Source: an uncultured Verrucomicrobia subdivision 3 bacterium (GTDB taxonomy: Bacteria > Verrucomicrobiota > Verrucomicrobiia > Limisphaerales > UBA11358). Taken from it: a DNA stretch of 35,073 bases. Positions within the stretch are counted from its first letter, which is position 1; the number at the start of each line of letters is the position of its first letter. The position numbers were made by a program, and so were the translations under genes. Shown here in pieces: positions 9,459 through 17,338 of this stretch. The stretch lies in the NCBI GenBank assembly GCA_903872345.1, contig CAIQKM010000139.1, positions 1-35,073 on the forward strand. The letters are read 5' to 3'. The notes beneath the pieces were generated by a model. That model was not told the origin of the DNA and ran no database searches. It saw only the letters and a program-made list of their open reading frames with translations.

Positions 9459-9935
9459 ATGGCCAGCTTCAATAAAGTCATCCTCATGGGGAACCTGACG
9501 CGCGATCCCGAATTGCGCTACACCCCCAAAGGGACGGCCATTGCCAAAATCGGTCTGGCAGTCAACCGGACTTGGCGCAATGAAGCGGGCGAAACCAAGG
9601 AAGAAGTCACTTTTGTGGACGTCGATGTTTTCGGCCGCACGGCGGAAAACGTCGGCCAATACATGCGCAAGGGCCGTCCCATCATGGTGGAAGGCCGCCT
9701 GAAGCTTGATACCTGGGACGACAAGCAGACCGGCCAGAAGCGCAGCCGGCTCGGCGTGATTGCCGAAACCGTCCAGTTTCTGGGCAGTCCCGCTGGTGGT
9801 GGTGAAGGTGGTGGCGCTCCCGCCGCCCCCCGCGCCGCCCGGCCCGCGCCGACGCACTCCCCCGCCCCCTCTGCTGCCGCGCCTGAACCTTTGGAAGGTG
9901 ATGTCCCGCCCGAAAGCGACGACGTCCCGTTTTGA
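9459..9935 (+). CDS. ssb: Single-stranded DNA-binding protein
   Basis: This 158-residue protein has an N-terminal OB fold (about 1-112: FNKVILMGNLTRDPELRYT, VDVDVFGRTAENVGQYMRKG, KRSRLGVIAETVQFLG), a Gly/Ala/Pro-rich linker, and the acidic tip ESDDVPF. In this family the tip recruits replication and repair partners. It lies between rpsF and rplI, as expected for the primary chromosomal SSB. Confidence 0.95.
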   Translation: MASFNKVILMGNLTRDPELRYTPKGTAIAKIGLAVNRTWRNEAGETKEEVTFVDVDVFGRTAENVGQYMRKGRPIMVEGRLKLDTWDDKQTGQKRSRLGVIAETVQFLGSPAGGGEGGGAPAAPRAARPAPTHSPAPSAAAPEPLEGDVPPESDDVPF

Positions 9936-9962
9936 TTTTTAACCCCGTAAACGAATTTTTGT

Positions 9963-10577
9963 ATGGCAAAAACTGAAGTCATCCTCACGCAAAACATCAT
10001 CGGCCTTGGCGGCGAATCCGACCAGGTCCGCGTCGCCGCCGGCTACGCGCGCAACTACCTGCTGCCCCAGCGCCTCGCCATCCCGGTCACCCAGGCGAAC
10101 AAGCGTCATCTGGAAGCCCTCAAACAGCGCCGCGCCGAACGCGAAGCCCATGAGCTCAACCACATGACCGACCTCTCCAAGGCCCTGTCCAAGATGATCT
10201 GCGTCATCAAGGTCAAGACCGGCGAAGACGGCAAGCTGTTCGGTTCCGTCACCAGCGGCACCATCGCGGACGAGCTCAAGCACCAGTTTGACATCGCCCT
10301 CGACAAGAAGAAAATCCGCCTGGAGCACGCCATCCGCACGCTCGGCGAATTTGAAATTGACCTGCACCTGCACCACGAAGTCAAAGGTGTTCTGAAGGTG
10401 CGCGTGGAAAGCATCAACCCCGTGGCCGCGCCCGTCGTCGCCCCGGTGGAAGAAAAACCCCGCTCCGAAAAGCGCGGCAAGCGTTCCGAAGTCGAAGCCG
10501 CCGCCCCCGCCCCCGAAGCGAAAGCCGAAGGCAAGCCCAAGGGCGAAAAGAAGGCCAAAGCCGAGAAGAAGGCCTGA
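9963..10577 (+). CDS. rplI: 50S ribosomal protein L9
   Basis: L9 binds 23S rRNA near the L1 stalk. This 204-residue protein has the N-terminal domain (EVILTQNIIGLGGESDQVRV, YARNYLLPQ), the connecting helix, and the C-terminal domain (GKLFGSVTSGTIAD). It ends with a 55-residue Ala/Lys/Glu/Pro-rich tail that most L9 proteins lack and that resembles the tail on L25 in the same operon. A strong terminator follows, so this is the likely end of the prs-rplI unit. Confidence 0.94.
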   Translation: MAKTEVILTQNIIGLGGESDQVRVAAGYARNYLLPQRLAIPVTQANKRHLEALKQRRAEREAHELNHMTDLSKALSKMICVIKVKTGEDGKLFGSVTSGTIADELKHQFDIALDKKKIRLEHAIRTLGEFEIDLHLHHEVKGVLKVRVESINPVAAPVVAPVEEKPRSEKRGKRSEVEAAAPAPEAKAEGKPKGEKKAKAEKKA

Positions 10578-10599
10578 TTTCAGAAAATATTTCACCAAA

Positions 10600-10630
10600 G
10601 CCACGGACCTTGTCCGTGGCTTTTTTATTT
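10600..10630 (+). terminator. Rho-independent terminator after rplI
   Basis: GCCACGGAC and GTCCGTGGC form a perfect 9-bp stem with a 3-nt loop, followed by TTTTTTATTT. It ends the translation operon about 23 nt after the rplI stop. Confidence 0.92.
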
Positions 10631-10667
10631 CGCGCGATTGCAGGGGTTTCGTTTTAAAACCTCGACC

Positions 10668-10748
10668 GTCCCTCCGGGACTTGAAATGATTTGCACAGCC
10701 AACCCGGCGTTGAAACGCCGGGCTATTTTTATTACGTCGCTCCGCGAC
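10668..10748. repeat. Three-hairpin interspersed repeat (GTCCC / CCCGGCG / GTCGC type)
   Basis: Three palindromes are evenly spaced: GTCCC-TCC-GGGAC (10668-10680), CCCGGCG-TTGAAA-CGCCGGG (10703-10722) and GTCGC-TCC-GCGAC (10736-10748). The outer two share the TCC loop. An analogous three-hairpin unit occurs at 21729-21809. It lies in the rplI-ribH intergenic region, which otherwise holds the terminator and the ribH promoter. Confidence 0.7.
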
Positions 10749-10815
10749 TTCGCTTCGCGCCTTGCTAACACGCACAATTAAGCGCCATTCAACCCGCCTT
10801 CCGCCTTCCCGTCCA

Positions 10816-10843
10816 TTGACACCCGCCGCCCGGCGGTTATGCT
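10816..10843 (+). promoter_or_regulatory. Predicted ribH promoter
   Basis: TTGACA (perfect -35) and TATGCT (-10, four of six) are separated by 16 bp, ending 21 nt before the ribH ATG. No FMN riboswitch fits in this short leader. Confidence 0.5.
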
Positions 10844-10864
10844 GATCCTTTAACTGACATTTCC

Positions 10865-11323
10865 ATGCTCACTGCCGCCAAAAAACTAACTTTTAACGCG
10901 CAAGGCGCCGCCTTCGCGATTGTCGCCTCCCAATACAACGACCGCTATGTGGACGCCATGCTTCGCGCCGCCCAAAAGGAAATCCGGCAGGCCGGCGGCA
11001 AGGTTAAAGTGATCCGCGTACCGGGAGCTTATGAGATCCCCGTGGTCGCCGCCCGGCTGGCCCGCACCAAACAGTTTGCCGGCATCATCTGCCTGGGCGT
11101 GATCTTGCGCGGAGCCACCACCCATGCCCAGCATATTGGCGAAGCGGTGAGCAACGCCCTCTCCCTGATCCAGATCCAGCATGAAGTGCCTGTGATTCAT
11201 GAGGTTCTGCTGCTGGAAAATGATAAGCAGGCGCAGGAACGCTGCCTCAGCCGGACGCATAACCGCGGCACGGAAGCGGCGCAAACCGCACTGGCCATGG
11301 CAGATATCATGCAGAGCTTGTGA
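10865..11323 (+). CDS. ribH: 6,7-dimethyl-8-ribityllumazine synthase
   Basis: This 152-residue enzyme carries out the penultimate step of riboflavin synthesis, condensing the ribityl-pyrimidinedione with dihydroxybutanone phosphate. It usually assembles into pentamers or 60-mer capsids. The motifs are present: SQYNDRYVDAML near the N-terminus, VPGAYEIPV at about 52-60, and LRGATTHAQHIGEAV at 81-95 with the presumed catalytic His87. The usual form there is RGxTxHFDYV, so AQHI is a variant. Other riboflavin genes are not nearby. It stands alone, with its own predicted promoter. Confidence 0.93.
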   Translation: MLTAAKKLTFNAQGAAFAIVASQYNDRYVDAMLRAAQKEIRQAGGKVKVIRVPGAYEIPVVAARLARTKQFAGIICLGVILRGATTHAQHIGEAVSNALSLIQIQHEVPVIHEVLLLENDKQAQERCLSRTHNRGTEAAQTALAMADIMQSL

Positions 11324-11340
11324 ATTTTTTCACAAACTGC

Positions 11341-11368
11341 TTGCGAACCGGGCGGCGGCGATGATAAT
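11341..11368 (+). promoter_or_regulatory. Predicted promoter of the cytochrome c gene
   Basis: TTGCGA and GATAAT are separated by 16 bp and end 32 nt before the ATG at 11401. The -10 is good (five of six) and the -35 is weaker. Confidence 0.4.
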
Positions 11369-11400
11369 TTTGTTTTCCTCATATCAAATTATAGTTATTC

Positions 11401-12327
11401 ATGAAAAAGTCATTGCTGCTGTTGTGTGTCGGCGCCCTCGCCCTGGGACCGCAGGCAAAATCTTCCACCGTGGCCGACGCCTTGGCCGGGATTGATCCCG
11501 CGACCGGCGCCGCCAAGGATACCACCACCGTTTTTGATCTGGACGCCATCGTCTCCGCCCGCACCACGCTGGCGGATGGCAAAGTGCTCGCGTTCATCCA
11601 GCCCGTCGGCAAACCCGGTCTGGCGGTCGTCGCCAGCGGCGCGGATGCCGCCAAATTTGTTCCCCGCAACGAATTGACCCTCAAAGGCCAGCTCGCGGCC
11701 GGTCCCTTTGGCTGGGCCGTGCTCAACCCGCAGGCCGGCTCCGTGGCCGTGGTGGGCGACAACAAGCCCTTCGGCACCTCCACGCCGGTCAATGGCGCGA
11801 CGTTCGCCGATGCCTCCGCCCTTGCCGGCAAGTTCGTGCAGCTCACCAATGTCACCTTTGAAGGCGACAAGTTTGCCGTGAAGAGCGGCGTGAAAGTCAA
11901 GGACGCCAATGGCGCCGAGGTCAGCCTCGTGGTCAGCGCCTCGGTGGACGGTCGCGATGTTCCCGCCGGCGGCCAGAATGTCTATGGCGTGCCCGTGAAA
12001 GTGGACGGCGGCTGGAAGCTGCTCGCCGCCCGGTTCCTGCCGGTGACCGGCAAGGCCACGCTCTCCCTCGCGGAAAAGTACACCTGCACCACCTGCCATA
12101 ATCCCGATGCCAAGGTTGTCGGCCCGGCCTACCGCGACGTCGCCCAGAAATATCGCAACGACAACGACGCCGTGAGCAAGTTTGTCGCCCAGATGGACGC
12201 CGGCGGCACCGGCAAATGGGGTCCGGTTCCCATGCCGCCCTTCAAGGACAAGGTTCCGGCGGCGGATGAGAAGCAGATCGCCGAATGGATCTGGGGTTAT
12301 CGCTGGGATTGGATCTTGGCGGAATAA
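11401..12327 (+). CDS. Secreted monoheme cytochrome c with a novel N-terminal domain
   Basis: This 308-residue protein has a signal peptide (KKSLLLLCVGALALG, cut near residue 20). About 200 residues that I do not recognise follow, beta-rich in appearance and ending in GGWKLLAARFLPV. The C-terminal class I cytochrome c domain has heme attachment CTTCH at 229-233, VGPAYRDVAQKYRN after it, and a likely axial Met278 in PVPMPPF. The C-terminal domain resembles cytochrome c551/c552 electron carriers. Its position directly ahead of heme A synthase and the oxidase genes suggests it donates electrons to, or works with, the aa3 oxidase. That is an inference from context. Confidence 0.82.
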   Translation: MKKSLLLLCVGALALGPQAKSSTVADALAGIDPATGAAKDTTTVFDLDAIVSARTTLADGKVLAFIQPVGKPGLAVVASGADAAKFVPRNELTLKGQLAAGPFGWAVLNPQAGSVAVVGDNKPFGTSTPVNGATFADASALAGKFVQLTNVTFEGDKFAVKSGVKVKDANGAEVSLVVSASVDGRDVPAGGQNVYGVPVKVDGGWKLLAARFLPVTGKATLSLAEKYTCTTCHNPDAKVVGPAYRDVAQKYRNDNDAVSKFVAQMDAGGTGKWGPVPMPPFKDKVPAADEKQIAEWIWGYRWDWILAE

Positions 12328-12375
12328 GGCAGATTGACGGTGGAGAAATCCACGTTAAATTGACTCCTTTATTGG

Positions 12376-12414
12376 CGACCGCTGCGGGCATTTGCCACAG
12401 CGGTCGATTTTTTT
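12376..12414 (+). terminator. Intrinsic terminator between the cytochrome gene and ctaA
   Basis: CGACCGCTG and CAGCGGTCG form a 9-bp stem whose loop contains a smaller GGCA/TGCC stem, followed by ATTTTTTT. The T-run ends only 14 nt before the ctaA ATG. A smaller hairpin, GTGGA-GAAA-TCCAC (12340-12353), precedes it. Confidence 0.8.
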
Positions 12415-12428
12415 AACACTGAAGCAAC

Positions 12429-13421
12429 ATGAATAAGAATTACCAACCCGCCCTGTTCTGGTTTGCCGTGCTGAATGCCGTGGCCACGTTTCTGCTCATC
12501 GGCCTCGGCGGCCTGGTGACCAGCAACGAGGCCGGGATGTCCGTGCCCGACTGGCCGACCACCTACGGCTACAACATGTTTTTCTTCCCCATCCATCAAT
12601 GGGTGGGCGGCATCTTTTTTGAGCATACCCACCGTCTGCTGGCCTCGGCTGTGGGCCTGCTGACCACCGTGCTGGCCGTCTGGCTGTGGGCCAAAGATCC
12701 CCGCCCATGGTTGCATTGGACGGGTATCGCCGCCTTTTTTCTGGTGATTCTGCAAGGCGTGCTGGGCGGACTGCGGGTGAAATGGCAGATGAATTATCTG
12801 GGCATCCCGCACGGCGCGGTCGCGCAGGCTTTTCTGGTGCTCACCTGCGCCATGGCGCTGTTTACCAGCCACTGGTGGTGGCGTTCGGCCACGGAGAAGC
12901 AGGTGGCCATTCCGCGCGGGCTTTACAGTCATATTCTATGGGTAACCGTGCTGATCTTCGGGCAATTGATCATTGCCGCCACGATGCGCCATCAGCATGC
13001 CGGTCTGGCGATCTCGGATTTCCCCATGGCGCATGGCAAAGTCTGGCCGGACACCAGTCCGGAGGCCATCGCCCGTTACAACACAGAACGGCCGCCGAGT
13101 ACGTCCTATAATCCGATCACGGCCTTTCAGGTGCAGTTGCAGATGGTTCACCGGTTCGTGGCATACTTTATTTTCCTCGGGGTCGCGGCAGCGGCGATGC
13201 TGGCTCGGAAGAAACTGGGCGGCCAAGATCCGCTGACCAAATTCGCCTTCTTCTGGCTGGGCTTGTTGAGCCTGCAAATAGTTTTGGGCGCGGCGACCAT
13301 CTGGTCAAATAAGGCGGCGGATGTGGCCACGGGCCATGTTATGGTCGGCGCGCTGGCGCTGCTGACGGGAGCGATCTGGTGTCTGGTGGCGCGGCGGCGG
13401 ACGCAACTGGCGGTGGGTTAA
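12429..13421 (+). CDS. ctaA: Heme A synthase (COX15/CtaA)
   Basis: This 330-residue membrane protein oxidises heme O to heme A for the aa3 oxidase. The N-terminal signature GGLVTSNEAGMSVPDWPTTYG is long, as in alphaproteobacterial and mitochondrial type enzymes. EHTHRLLAS at about 65-73 carries the first conserved Glu and His residues. Further histidines lie in ATMRHQHAG, MVHRFVAY and ATGHVMVGA. About eight hydrophobic helices are visible. It sits immediately upstream of heme O synthase (cyoE), but the two are separated by about 345 bp and by a change in apparent transcription unit. Confidence 0.93.
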   Translation: MNKNYQPALFWFAVLNAVATFLLIGLGGLVTSNEAGMSVPDWPTTYGYNMFFFPIHQWVGGIFFEHTHRLLASAVGLLTTVLAVWLWAKDPRPWLHWTGIAAFFLVILQGVLGGLRVKWQMNYLGIPHGAVAQAFLVLTCAMALFTSHWWWRSATEKQVAIPRGLYSHILWVTVLIFGQLIIAATMRHQHAGLAISDFPMAHGKVWPDTSPEAIARYNTERPPSTSYNPITAFQVQLQMVHRFVAYFIFLGVAAAAMLARKKLGGQDPLTKFAFFWLGLLSLQIVLGAATIWSNKAADVATGHVMVGALALLTGAIWCLVARRRTQLAVG

Positions 13422-13766
13422 CCCCAAAACCAGTATTGGAAGTGATTGGCGAAAGTTGGAAATGACCGAATTGAAAGCCTTTGACCAGGCGCGCAAGCTT
13501 TTGTCGGCACGGCCAAAGCCGGCGCGCAGGGCCATTTTGTTTTTTTGGCAAAAAAGGGTTATCCCGCCATCATGCCGTCACCGGCACACATTTCCGAATC
13601 AGGCTGTCAGAAAACGGCTTGCATATATTACTCATCGTCGAAATTCGCAGAACAAGCCGGGGTGATACCCGTAATTTCCCTGAAAGCAACATTGACAGAA
13701 ATTGCCCCGGCATAGCAAAATGAGTTGAATTAGGCGCGGTTTTCAACGCGTTGTTTGCACCAATAA
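13422..13766. other. Gene-free intergenic region before cyoE
   Basis: I see no supported gene in this 345-bp stretch. TTGACA at 13692-13697 could be a -35 box for the oxidase operon, but the possible -10 sequences at the right distance (GCAAAA, TAGCAA) are weak. No strong terminator hairpin after ctaA was found. Confidence 0.5.
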
Positions 13767-14669
13767 ATGAAATCATCGGCGGAAGCATTTAACTCAACAG
13801 CACTGGTCGAAAAAAGCTGGCTGGCCATCATGGCCGACCTGATCAAGGCGCGCCTCACCGCGCTCGTATTGCTGACAACGCTGGTGGGCTTCTATCTGGG
13901 CTGGCAGGGTCCGATGAATTATTTCCTGATGTTTCACGCGCTGTTCGGCACGGCCCTCGTGGCTTCCGGCGCGGCGGCGTTGAACCAGTTAATGGAGCGC
14001 GAATATGACGCCAAGATGCGCCGCACCGCCAGCCGTCCCCTGCCCTCCGGCCGGATGCAACCCGCCACGGTCACTTTGCTGGGCGGCATCTGGTCGGTCG
14101 CCGGTTTGATCTATCTGGCGGTATTGGTCAATACGCTCACCAGCGTTTTGGCGGCGGTGACCCTTGTCAGCTACCTCTTCATTTACACGCCGCTCAAGCG
14201 CGTGACCTGGACCAACACTTTGGTTGGCGCCATCCCCGGAGCCTTGCCGCCCCTGATGGGCTGGACCGCCGCGCGCAATCAGTTGAGCGGCGAAGGCTGG
14301 GCGTTGTTCGCCATTCTCGCCTTCTGGCAAATCCCCCATTTCATGGCCATCTCCTGGCTCTATCGCGAAGAATACGCGCGCGCCGGTTTCAAAATGCTGC
14401 CGATGATTGATCCGGACGGACGCCGCACCGGCGAACAATCCATCCGCTACACCGTGGCCCTGTTTCTGGTGAGCCTCTGCCCGTTCCTGCTGAAAATGAA
14501 CGGCCAGGTGTATCTCACCGTTGCCATTGTTTTGGGCCTGGGCTATTTCTGGACGGCCCTGCGTTTTTCGCAGCAACTGACGCCCCGCCGCGCGCGCCAG
14601 TTGTTTCTGGCATCCATCATTTACCTGCCGCTCTTGCTCACGGCCATGGTCCTGAACAAACTCAAATAA
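13767..14669 (+). CDS. cyoE: Protoheme IX farnesyltransferase (heme O synthase)
   Basis: This 300-residue UbiA-superfamily membrane prenyltransferase adds a farnesyl group to protoheme to form heme O, the CtaA substrate. The diagnostic motif NQLMEREYDAKMRRTASRPL (about 72-91) contains the Asp-rich Mg-diphosphate site and the TxxRPLPSG signature. A second conserved loop is DPDGRRTGEQSIRYT. About nine membrane helices are apparent. It begins the oxidase operon; subunit I starts 4 nt after its stop. The gene is also called ctaB. Confidence 0.95.
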   Translation: MKSSAEAFNSTALVEKSWLAIMADLIKARLTALVLLTTLVGFYLGWQGPMNYFLMFHALFGTALVASGAAALNQLMEREYDAKMRRTASRPLPSGRMQPATVTLLGGIWSVAGLIYLAVLVNTLTSVLAAVTLVSYLFIYTPLKRVTWTNTLVGAIPGALPPLMGWTAARNQLSGEGWALFAILAFWQIPHFMAISWLYREEYARAGFKMLPMIDPDGRRTGEQSIRYTVALFLVSLCPFLLKMNGQVYLTVAIVLGLGYFWTALRFSQQLTPRRARQLFLASIIYLPLLLTAMVLNKLK

Positions 14670-14673
14670 ATTT

Positions 14674-16548
14674 ATGCAGTCGAACGTCCAACAGTTTCCC
14701 CCGAATCGTCCGGAAGCAGCCGAGGCCCATTCCGACCACGGCCACGATCATGGCCATGATGACCACGGTCACCATGAACATCACGAGCCGGGTTTCTGGT
14801 CGAAATACATTTTCTCCACCGACCACAAGGTCATCGGCATCCAGTACGGGCTGGTGTCGCTCAGCTTCATGCTGTTCGGCTTTTTCCTGATGGTGATGAT
14901 GCGCTGGCAAATCGCCCACCCCGGCGTGCCGGTTCCCGTCATCGGTCCGGTGCTGGCGGCGCTCCTCGGCCAACCGGCGGCGCATGGCATCATTTCCCCG
15001 GAACTGTACAATTCCTTCGGCGCAATGCACGGCACCATCATGGTGTTCCTCGGCGTGGTGCCGCTGGCGTTTGCCGCGTTCGGCAATTATGTGGTGCCGC
15101 TGATGATCGGCGCGCCGGACATGACCTTTCCCCGCATCAACATGGCCAGCTTTCACGCGTTCTTTTTGGGCGGACTCGTCATGCTGGTCAGCTTCTTCAT
15201 TCCCGGCGGCGCGGCGCAGGCGGGCTGGACCTCGTATTCGCCGCTCGCCAGCACGATTCCCACGGATGGCCAGGCGTTCTGGCTGGTGGGCATGGTGTTG
15301 CTCATTACTTCCTCGCTGCTCGGCGCGGTTAATTTTATCGCCACCATCATTCAACTGCGCACGCCGGGCATGACCTGGATGCGCCTGCCGTTTTTCGTGT
15401 GGGCGCAGTTCGTCACGGCGTTTCTGCTGTTGCTGGCCTTTCCGCCGCTCGAAGCCGCCGGTTTGCTGCAATTGATGGATAACGTGGCGCACACGAGTTT
15501 CTTCCTGCCCACCGGTCTGGCCGTCAGCGGCCCCGTGGGACAAGTCAGCGGTGGCGGCAGTCCCCTGCTCTGGCAGCATTTGTTCTGGTTCCTCGGCCAT
15601 CCGGAAGTGTACGTGCTGATTCTGCCCGCAATGGGTATCGTGGCGGAAATCATCGCCAACAACACCCGCAAACCAATCTGGGGCTACAAGTCCCTGGTGT
15701 ACGCGGCGCTGGTGGTCGGCTTCCTCTCCTTCATCGTTTGGGCGCATCACATGTATCTGACCGGCATGGGCCAGGGCATCGCGACGTTTTTCCAGGCGAC
15801 CACGATGATTATTTCGATCCCGTCCGTGGTGATTCTGACGTGTATGTTTCTTTCGCTCTGGGGCGGTTCCATTCGCATCAACACCCCGATGCTGTTTGCG
15901 CTGGGCTTCCTGCCGATGTTCGGCATTGGCGGTCTGACCGGCCTGCCCCTCGGTCTGGCGGCCTCCGACCTCTATTTGCATGACACCTATTACGTCATCG
16001 CGCATTTCCATTACGTCGTCGCTCCCGGCACGATCTTCGCGCTGTTTGCCGGCGTGTACTTCTGGTTTCCCAAGATGACCGGTCGCCGCATGAGCGAATT
16101 CTGGGGCCGCGTGCATTTCTGGTGTTCGTTTACATTCATGAACCTGGTGTTCATGCCGATGTTTGCCCAAGGCATCAAAGGCATGTTGCGCCGCATGTCC
16201 GACGGCGGTGTGAATTACTCGGCCGCCAAGGTGCCCGGTGTGATCGACACCCTGCCCGGCACGGTCATGGAATTGAACACGTGGATCCTCTGGGCCGCCG
16301 TCGGCCTCGGCATCGCGCAAATTCCGTTCATCATCAATCTGTTCTGGAGCATCAGCCATGGCGAGAAGGTGAAGAGCGACAATCCATGGCACGCCACCAC
16401 GCTGGACTGGCAGACGCCCACGCCCCCGCCACACGGCAATTTTGCCCACGAACCCCACGTGGTGCGCGGACCGTACGATTACAGCCTCCCCGGCGAAGCG
16501 AACGACTATACCCCCCAAAGCGAAACCGGCGGCAAATCCGCCCACTGA
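14674..16548 (+). CDS. ctaD: Cytochrome c oxidase subunit I (aa3-type, heme-copper)
   Basis: This 624-residue core subunit reduces O2 at the heme a3-CuB centre and pumps protons. Metal ligands are visible: His119 (AMHGTIM, heme a), HPEVY at 309-313 with CuB His309 and the Tyr313 that is cross-linked in the family, His358-His359 (CuB), and His444/His446 (AHFHYV; heme a3 and heme a). The D-channel aspartate is present in IGAPDMTFPR (Asp149), as is the channel glutamate in HPEVY. The lysine of the K channel, in the family motif IPTGVK, is not seen: the aligned stretch is IPSVVI. The first 40 residues contain a striking His/Asp-rich stretch (SDHGHDHGHDDHGHHEHH), a possible metal-binding tail. Confidence 0.96.
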   Translation: MQSNVQQFPPNRPEAAEAHSDHGHDHGHDDHGHHEHHEPGFWSKYIFSTDHKVIGIQYGLVSLSFMLFGFFLMVMMRWQIAHPGVPVPVIGPVLAALLGQPAAHGIISPELYNSFGAMHGTIMVFLGVVPLAFAAFGNYVVPLMIGAPDMTFPRINMASFHAFFLGGLVMLVSFFIPGGAAQAGWTSYSPLASTIPTDGQAFWLVGMVLLITSSLLGAVNFIATIIQLRTPGMTWMRLPFFVWAQFVTAFLLLLAFPPLEAAGLLQLMDNVAHTSFFLPTGLAVSGPVGQVSGGGSPLLWQHLFWFLGHPEVYVLILPAMGIVAEIIANNTRKPIWGYKSLVYAALVVGFLSFIVWAHHMYLTGMGQGIATFFQATTMIISIPSVVILTCMFLSLWGGSIRINTPMLFALGFLPMFGIGGLTGLPLGLAASDLYLHDTYYVIAHFHYVVAPGTIFALFAGVYFWFPKMTGRRMSEFWGRVHFWCSFTFMNLVFMPMFAQGIKGMLRRMSDGGVNYSAAKVPGVIDTLPGTVMELNTWILWAAVGLGIAQIPFIINLFWSISHGEKVKSDNPWHATTLDWQTPTPPPHGNFAHEPHVVRGPYDYSLPGEANDYTPQSETGGKSAH

Positions 16549-16557
16549 TATTTTTCC

Positions 16558-17331
16558 ATGGAAATCCCCTACACCGTAAAAAACCGTCCTGACACCGGCA
16601 TTTACAATGCCAAGCTGGGCGTCTGGTTGTTCCTGGCCTCGGAAGTCATGCTCTTCGGCGGCCTGTTCTCCGCCTATGTGCTCCTGCGCGTGGGCGCCCA
16701 GCCGGGCCATTGGCCGCACGGCTGGCTCGACGTCCGCTTCGGCACCGTCAACACCATCCTGCTCGCCCTCTCGGCCATCACCACCCTGCTCGCCTGGGCC
16801 GCGTGCAAGGTTCGCGAGTTCGGCAAATTCAAATTCTTCCACGGCTGCACCATTCTGCTGGCGCTGACCTTTTTGGGCATCAAGTCCTATGAATACCATG
16901 ACAAGTGGATTCATTATGAGATCCAGTTGAAAGACGGCACGTTCGCCGACGGCCATTTGGAAGAGCAGGACGACAAGCAGGTGGTTCTGCACGGTCGCAT
17001 CGTGAAAGATGAGAAAGACCTGTACGATCTCCGCGCCCAGAAGGACATCCAGCTCGGCGAGGTGAAGATTGACCGCGCCAATATCGTGAAGATGCAGAAC
17101 TACGGTCCCTGGCACAACACCTTCACGGCCATTTATTTCACGCTCACCGGTCTGCATGCGCTGCACATTCTGGGTGGTACGCTGGTAATTTTCTACCTGT
17201 GGGGACCGGGCAGCAAAATGTATAAAACCGACCCTGAACGTTTTACCAACCGCATCGAAGTGTCCGGGCTGTTCTGGCATTTCGTGGACTTGGTCTGGAT
17301 TTTCCTGTTCCCTGTGCTTTATTTAACCTGA
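16558..17331 (+). CDS. ctaE: Cytochrome c oxidase subunit III with polar insertion
   Basis: This 257-residue membrane subunit stabilises subunit I. N-terminal KLGVWLFLASEVMLFGGLF and the later TGLHALHILGGTL and FWHFVDLVWIFLFPVLYL segments are classical subunit III features. Between the EY of the central helix (about 111-113) and TFTAIYFTLTG (188), some 65 charged residues (about 117-182, ending QLGEVKIDRANIVKMQN) are inserted. Standard subunit III has only a short loop there. The insertion probably forms a small extramembrane domain. It follows subunit I by 9 nt and precedes subunit IV by 7 nt. Confidence 0.93.
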   Translation: MEIPYTVKNRPDTGIYNAKLGVWLFLASEVMLFGGLFSAYVLLRVGAQPGHWPHGWLDVRFGTVNTILLALSAITTLLAWAACKVREFGKFKFFHGCTILLALTFLGIKSYEYHDKWIHYEIQLKDGTFADGHLEEQDDKQVVLHGRIVKDEKDLYDLRAQKDIQLGEVKIDRANIVKMQNYGPWHNTFTAIYFTLTGLHALHILGGTLVIFYLWGPGSKMYKTDPERFTNRIEVSGLFWHFVDLVWIFLFPVLYLT

Positions 17332-17338
17332 GACTCCT

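Noticed and set aside
10580..10864. FMN riboswitch before ribH
   Set aside because: The leader is too short, and the expected RFN sequence elements are absent; the structure here is a terminator plus interspersed hairpins.
14662..17280. 872-residue open frame on the minus strand
   Set aside because: It is antisense to subunits I and III, is rich in His/Gln/Arg/Glu as expected from a complementary high-GC frame, and matches no family.
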